Shown here in pieces: positions 61,366 to 64,000 of a stretch of DNA of 64,000 nucleotides. The notes below the pieces were generated by a model. That model was given only the letters and a program-made list of their open reading frames with translations. It searched no databases and was not told where the DNA came from. The DNA is from Methylobacterium sp. FF17 (GTDB lineage Bacteria; Pseudomonadota; Alphaproteobacteria; Rhizobiales; Beijerinckiaceae). A program made the translations under genes and the position numbers. The first letter of the stretch is position 1. Every line of letters starts with the position of its first letter. The DNA lies in contig NZ_CP107532.1 of assembly GCF_025813715.1 (NCBI RefSeq), positions 4,798,501 to 4,862,500 of the forward strand. The letters run 5' to 3'.

Positions 61366-61716
61366 GGAGGGAACCGCTTTCCGGAACACGGGACGGCGCA
61401 CGTGTGAAGGATTCGATTCCAACGTGGTGCGACGTGATCCCATTCGCGCGCATGCCATCATGCGTCGGGCCAGTTTTCGCCGAACAGATTTTTCGCCAAA
61501 GGAGCGCCAGGATGCGGGAAGACAGGAAAGACGATGCCCGACGGGCACATGTGTCTGTCTCCCGCCCCCTTGCTGACCTCTCGGATCGTGGGCGTGCCGG
61601 CACGGAATAGCAATTCCCCCACAATGGGCCCTTGACGTCGGCCGTCAGTTGTTTCCCGATGCTTTTGTGCGCTGCGGCGTGAGCAATCGGGGTAGTCGGG
61701 AAGGAAGGTCGGATCG
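61366..61716. other. Intergenic region, no gene seen
   Basis: Overlapping open frames lack coding composition. It contains the likely promoter of the small gene at 61144. Confidence 0.35.
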
Positions 61717-61845
61717 ATGATGGAAGCCCAGGAACACCCCGCCGTTCAGGCGGCCTCGTTTCTCGCACAGAGACTTCCGATCCTGCGGGCCCATATCCGG
61801 ACGATGGTCAGGCGCCTGAACGACGGGACGAAGCCCCGCGACTGA
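61717..61845 (+). CDS. Very small hypothetical protein (42 aa)
   Basis: Starts ATGATG with AGGAAGG 8 to 9 bases upstream. Product: MMEAQEHPAVQAASFLAQRL then LRAHIRTMVRRLNDGTKPRD; amphipathic, basic at the end. No family, isolated. Confidence 0.4.
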   Translation: MMEAQEHPAVQAASFLAQRLPILRAHIRTMVRRLNDGTKPRD

Positions 61846-62094
61846 CGGGGTTTTACGGGCGCGGTCCTCGGTTGCGGGGCAAAAGCCCGCTCGGGGCGCT
61901 CGTCCCCGCGCCGGCCCGCGCGTTCGCCCGGGGATCTCGCAAGCGCGAAGGCGGGTCCCGGATCCGGGATCGGGACATCCGGGCACATCGCCCGGATGTA
62001 TTAGGACGGACGCGCGGAAGCGCCGGCGCGATCCCTGCGACAGGCGGTCACGAGGCCGGCGACGGGCGGCGCGATCCGTCGCCCCGCTCGCTCG

Positions 62095-62170
62095 GCGCTC
62101 CCGCCAGGCCCCAGCGCTCCCGCCAGGCCCCAGCGCTCCCGCCAAGCCTTAGCGCTCCCGCCAAGCCTTG
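62095..62170. repeat. 19-bp tandem repeat, 4 copies, spanning the hlyD-type gene end
   Basis: Units at 62095, 62114, 62133 and 62152 (GCGCTCCCGCCAGGCCCCA or GCGCTCCCGCCAAGCCTTA type). The rightmost unit is the last coding part of the adaptor gene (KAWRER); the stop codon falls in the third unit. Confidence 0.85.
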
Positions 62171-63501
62171 GCGATCTGGTCCGACAGCGGCTTGATGAGG
62201 TAGCTCAGCACCGAGCGGTCGCCGAGCTGCACGAAGCTCTCCACCGGCATGCCGGGCACGAGGCGGGCGGTGCCGAGGCGCTGCTTCTGGTCCTCCGGCA
62301 CCCGGATGCGGGCGACGTAGAAGCTCATGCCCGTCTTCGGGTCGGTGGTCACATCCGCCGAGACCCGGCTCACCACCCCGTCGATCTCCGGGGTGAGGCG
62401 CTGGTTGAAGGCGGGAAAGCGCAGGACCGCCGGCTGGTTGAGGCGGACGTTGTCGATGTCCTGCGGCTGGATCTTCACCTCCACCGCGAGCTGGTCGGCC
62501 TCGGGCACGATCAGCATCGCGGGTTCGGAGGGCGTCACCAGGCCGCCGATCGTGTGCACCGTCATCTGGTGCACGGTGCCCGATTGCGGAGCGCGCATCT
62601 CGATCCGCTTGAGCTGGTCCTCGGCCGCGACGCGCTTCTCCACGAGCTCCGACCACTTGCCGCGGATCTCGGCGAGATCCTTGCCGGTCTCGGTGCGCAT
62701 GTCGCCGTCGATCTGCAGGATCTGCAGCTCGGTCTCGGCGATCTTGCCCCGGGCCGAGGCGATCGAGGCGGTGAGCTGGCCGCGCTCGCCGTCGAGGCGG
62801 GCGGCGTCCCGCTCCAACGCGTTGACGCGGGCGAGCGAGACGAGGTTCTTGGCGTAGAGCTCGCGCACGCCCGTGAGTTCGCCGGTGATGAAGCCGATCT
62901 CGCGCGCCTTGGCGGCGACCTGCTCGGTGAGCCCCTTGATCTCCTCGCGCAGCTGCTGGACGCGCTCGCGCAGCTGGGCCTTCTGGCCCTCGCGGCCCGC
63001 CACGCGGGAGGTGAACAGCCGGGTCTCGCCCTCGATCAGGAGGGCCACCGCCGGCTCGCTCGCCTGGCGGGCCAGGAGCTCGCGCGGGAAGGTGATGCGG
63101 GCCGCCCCGTCGCGCTCGGCCTCGTTGCGGGCGCGCCGCGCGGCCAGCTCGTCGAGGGCCTTCAGGACGATGTCGAGGCTGGACCGGACCTGGGTCTCGT
63201 CGAGGCGGATGAGCACGTCGCCGGCCTGGACCCGGGCGCCCTCGCGCACCAGCAGCTCGCCGACCACGCCGCCGGTGGGGTGCTGCACCTTCTTGACGTC
63301 GGACTCGACCACGAGCTGGCCCGGCGCGATCACCGCTCCGGAGATGTGGGTGAAGGTGGCCCAGCCGCCCACCCCCAGCACCAGCACCGCCCCGAAGGCG
63401 ACGCTGAGGGCGAGGTGGCGGCGGATCGACCCCTGCGCCGTGGGGCGCGGGGCCATCAGGGCGGGCATGCCGTTCAAGGGGCTTACGGCGGTGGCCATCA
63501 C
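62149..63501 (-). CDS. prtE: Type I secretion membrane fusion protein (HlyD/PrtE family)
   Basis: 450 residues. Short cytoplasmic N-terminus, one transmembrane helix (LALSVAFGAVLVLGVGGWATF), lipoyl half (VESDVKKVQHPTGGVVGELLVREGARVQAGDVLIRLD), long coiled-coil hairpin at about 140-300, second lipoyl half (IEMRAPQSGTVHQMTVHTIGGLVTPSEPAMLIVPE) and a beta-barrel domain. It links the inner-membrane ATPase to an outer-membrane TolC channel. Its ATG overlaps the ATPase stop by 4 bases. Confidence 0.92.
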   Translation of the reverse strand: MMATAVSPLNGMPALMAPRPTAQGSIRRHLALSVAFGAVLVLGVGGWATFTHISGAVIAPGQLVVESDVKKVQHPTGGVVGELLVREGARVQAGDVLIRLDETQVRSSLDIVLKALDELAARRARNEAERDGAARITFPRELLARQASEPAVALLIEGETRLFTSRVAGREGQKAQLRERVQQLREEIKGLTEQVAAKAREIGFITGELTGVRELYAKNLVSLARVNALERDAARLDGERGQLTASIASARGKIAETELQILQIDGDMRTETGKDLAEIRGKWSELVEKRVAAEDQLKRIEMRAPQSGTVHQMTVHTIGGLVTPSEPAMLIVPEADQLAVEVKIQPQDIDNVRLNQPAVLRFPAFNQRLTPEIDGVVSRVSADVTTDPKTGMSFYVARIRVPEDQKQRLGTARLVPGMPVESFVQLGDRSVLSYLIKPLSDQIAKAWRER

Positions 63502-64000
63502 GCGCTCTCCTGCAGGGAACCGGGTTGCGCGCCCCCGGCGCGGGTCTCGACGGGAACCGAGGCCGGGCGCAGCACGCGCTTCAGGACCTCGTCCTTGGGG
63601 CCGAAGGCCTGGGCGCGCCCGTCGGCCATCATCAGGATGAGGTCCACCGCCGCGAGGGCACTCGGACGGTGGGCGATGACCACGCAGATGCCGCCGCGCT
63701 GGCGCACCCCGAGGATCGCCTGCGTCAGGGCGTTCTCGCCCTCGGCGTCGAGGTTGGCGTTCGGCTCGTCGAGGATGACGAGGAACGGGTTGCCGTAGAG
63801 GGCGCGGGCGAGGCCGACGCGCTGGCGCTGGCCGGCGGACAGGCCCGCCCCGCCCTCGCCGATGCGGGTGTCGTAGCCCTCCGAGAGGCGCAGGATCAGG
63901 TCGTGGACCCCCGCCGAGCGGGCGGCGGCGATCACCGCCTCGGAGGGCGCGGTCGGATCGAAGCGGGCGATGTTCTCCGCCACGGTGCCGGCGAACAGCT
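63498..64000 (-). CDS. prtD: Type I secretion ATPase/permease (PrtD family), C-terminal part
   Basis: Only the nucleotide-binding C-terminus is present; the gene continues beyond the right edge. Visible: LFAGTVAENIARF, GYDTRIGEGGAGLSAGQRQRVGLARALYGNP (signature), FLVILDEPNANLD (Walker B), VVIAHRPSAL (H-loop). Exports a C-terminal-signal protein such as an RTX protein. Coupled to the adaptor gene. Confidence 0.92.
   Translation of the reverse strand, partial: LFAGTVAENIARFDPTAPSEAVIAAARSAGVHDLILRLSEGYDTRIGEGGAGLSAGQRQRVGLARALYGNPFLVILDEPNANLDAEGENALTQAILGVRQRGGICVVIAHRPSALAAVDLILMMADGRAQAFGPKDEVLKRVLRPASVPVETRAGGAQPGSLQESA

Overview
The window is GC-rich alphaproteobacterial chromosome, most likely Methylobacterium or a close relative. 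This is inferred from the BcsS/BcsA cellulose pair, a DUF6894-type small protein, the YhaO/YhaN nuclease pair, many sulfur-scavenging flavin monooxygenases, and heavy GC bias in third codon positions. No organism was given and no search was run, so the genus is an inference.

Layout. (1) 1-3.7 kb: cellulose synthesis (bcsS, 5' part of bcsA) and a membrane sensor protein. (2) 3.9-8.6 kb: a scarred region with an internally deleted IS5-family element, two probable immunity genes without toxins (CdiI-like, SUKH-like), gene fragments (ComJ-like, short-chain dehydrogenase), an intact IS110-family transposase, and a hypothetical gene. (3) 8.985-30.17 kb: a ~21.1-kb integrative element in a tRNA-Ser(UGA) gene, bounded by perfect 49-bp direct repeats (9033-9081 and 30126-30174). 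It carries integrase, ribbon-helix-helix and excisionase-like regulators, a replication module (PC4-like, DnaB helicase, DUF1376-type replisome organiser), a partial tail module (terminase-small-like HTH, tail chaperone-like, tape measure) with no capsid, portal or large terminase gene, an AT-rich HD-phosphohydrolase/nucleotidyltransferase pair, and a block of very small genes. The integrase C-terminus of an older, related element remains just outside the right repeat. (4) 30.3-38.3 kb: a globin pseudogene, then sulfonate/sulfone scavenging genes (two SsuA-like binding proteins, three LLM-type flavin monooxygenases, one of them broken, and an SfnB/DszC-like flavoprotein). (5) 38.4-56.3 kb: topoisomerase III, LysR/YeiH, arginase, a GAF-GGDEF-PilZ protein, a PAS-HTH regulator, YhaO/YhaN, a CysC/sulfotransferase pair, a membrane protein and a LysR regulator. 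(6) 56.4-60.9 kb: a NitT/TauT-type ABC importer operon ending in a deacetylase-family amidohydrolase and an alpha/beta hydrolase. (7) 61-64 kb: small proteins, short tandem repeats, and a type I secretion adaptor/ATPase pair running off the right edge.

The best candidate for an undescribed system is the two-gene HD hydrolase + nucleotidyltransferase cassette at 22.67-24.66 kb. Its genes overlap by 41 bp, it is much more AT-rich than the phage genes to its left, it has its own leader with hairpin and dyad, and it sits where prophages and satellites usually carry defence cargo. Other useful observations are a tRNA whose 5' flank has been replaced by the element, repeated Int arm-type sites at both ends, an apparent operator for a small RHH protein, possible replication-origin signals, and a 19-bp tandem repeat formed from the 3' end of the secretion adaptor gene.
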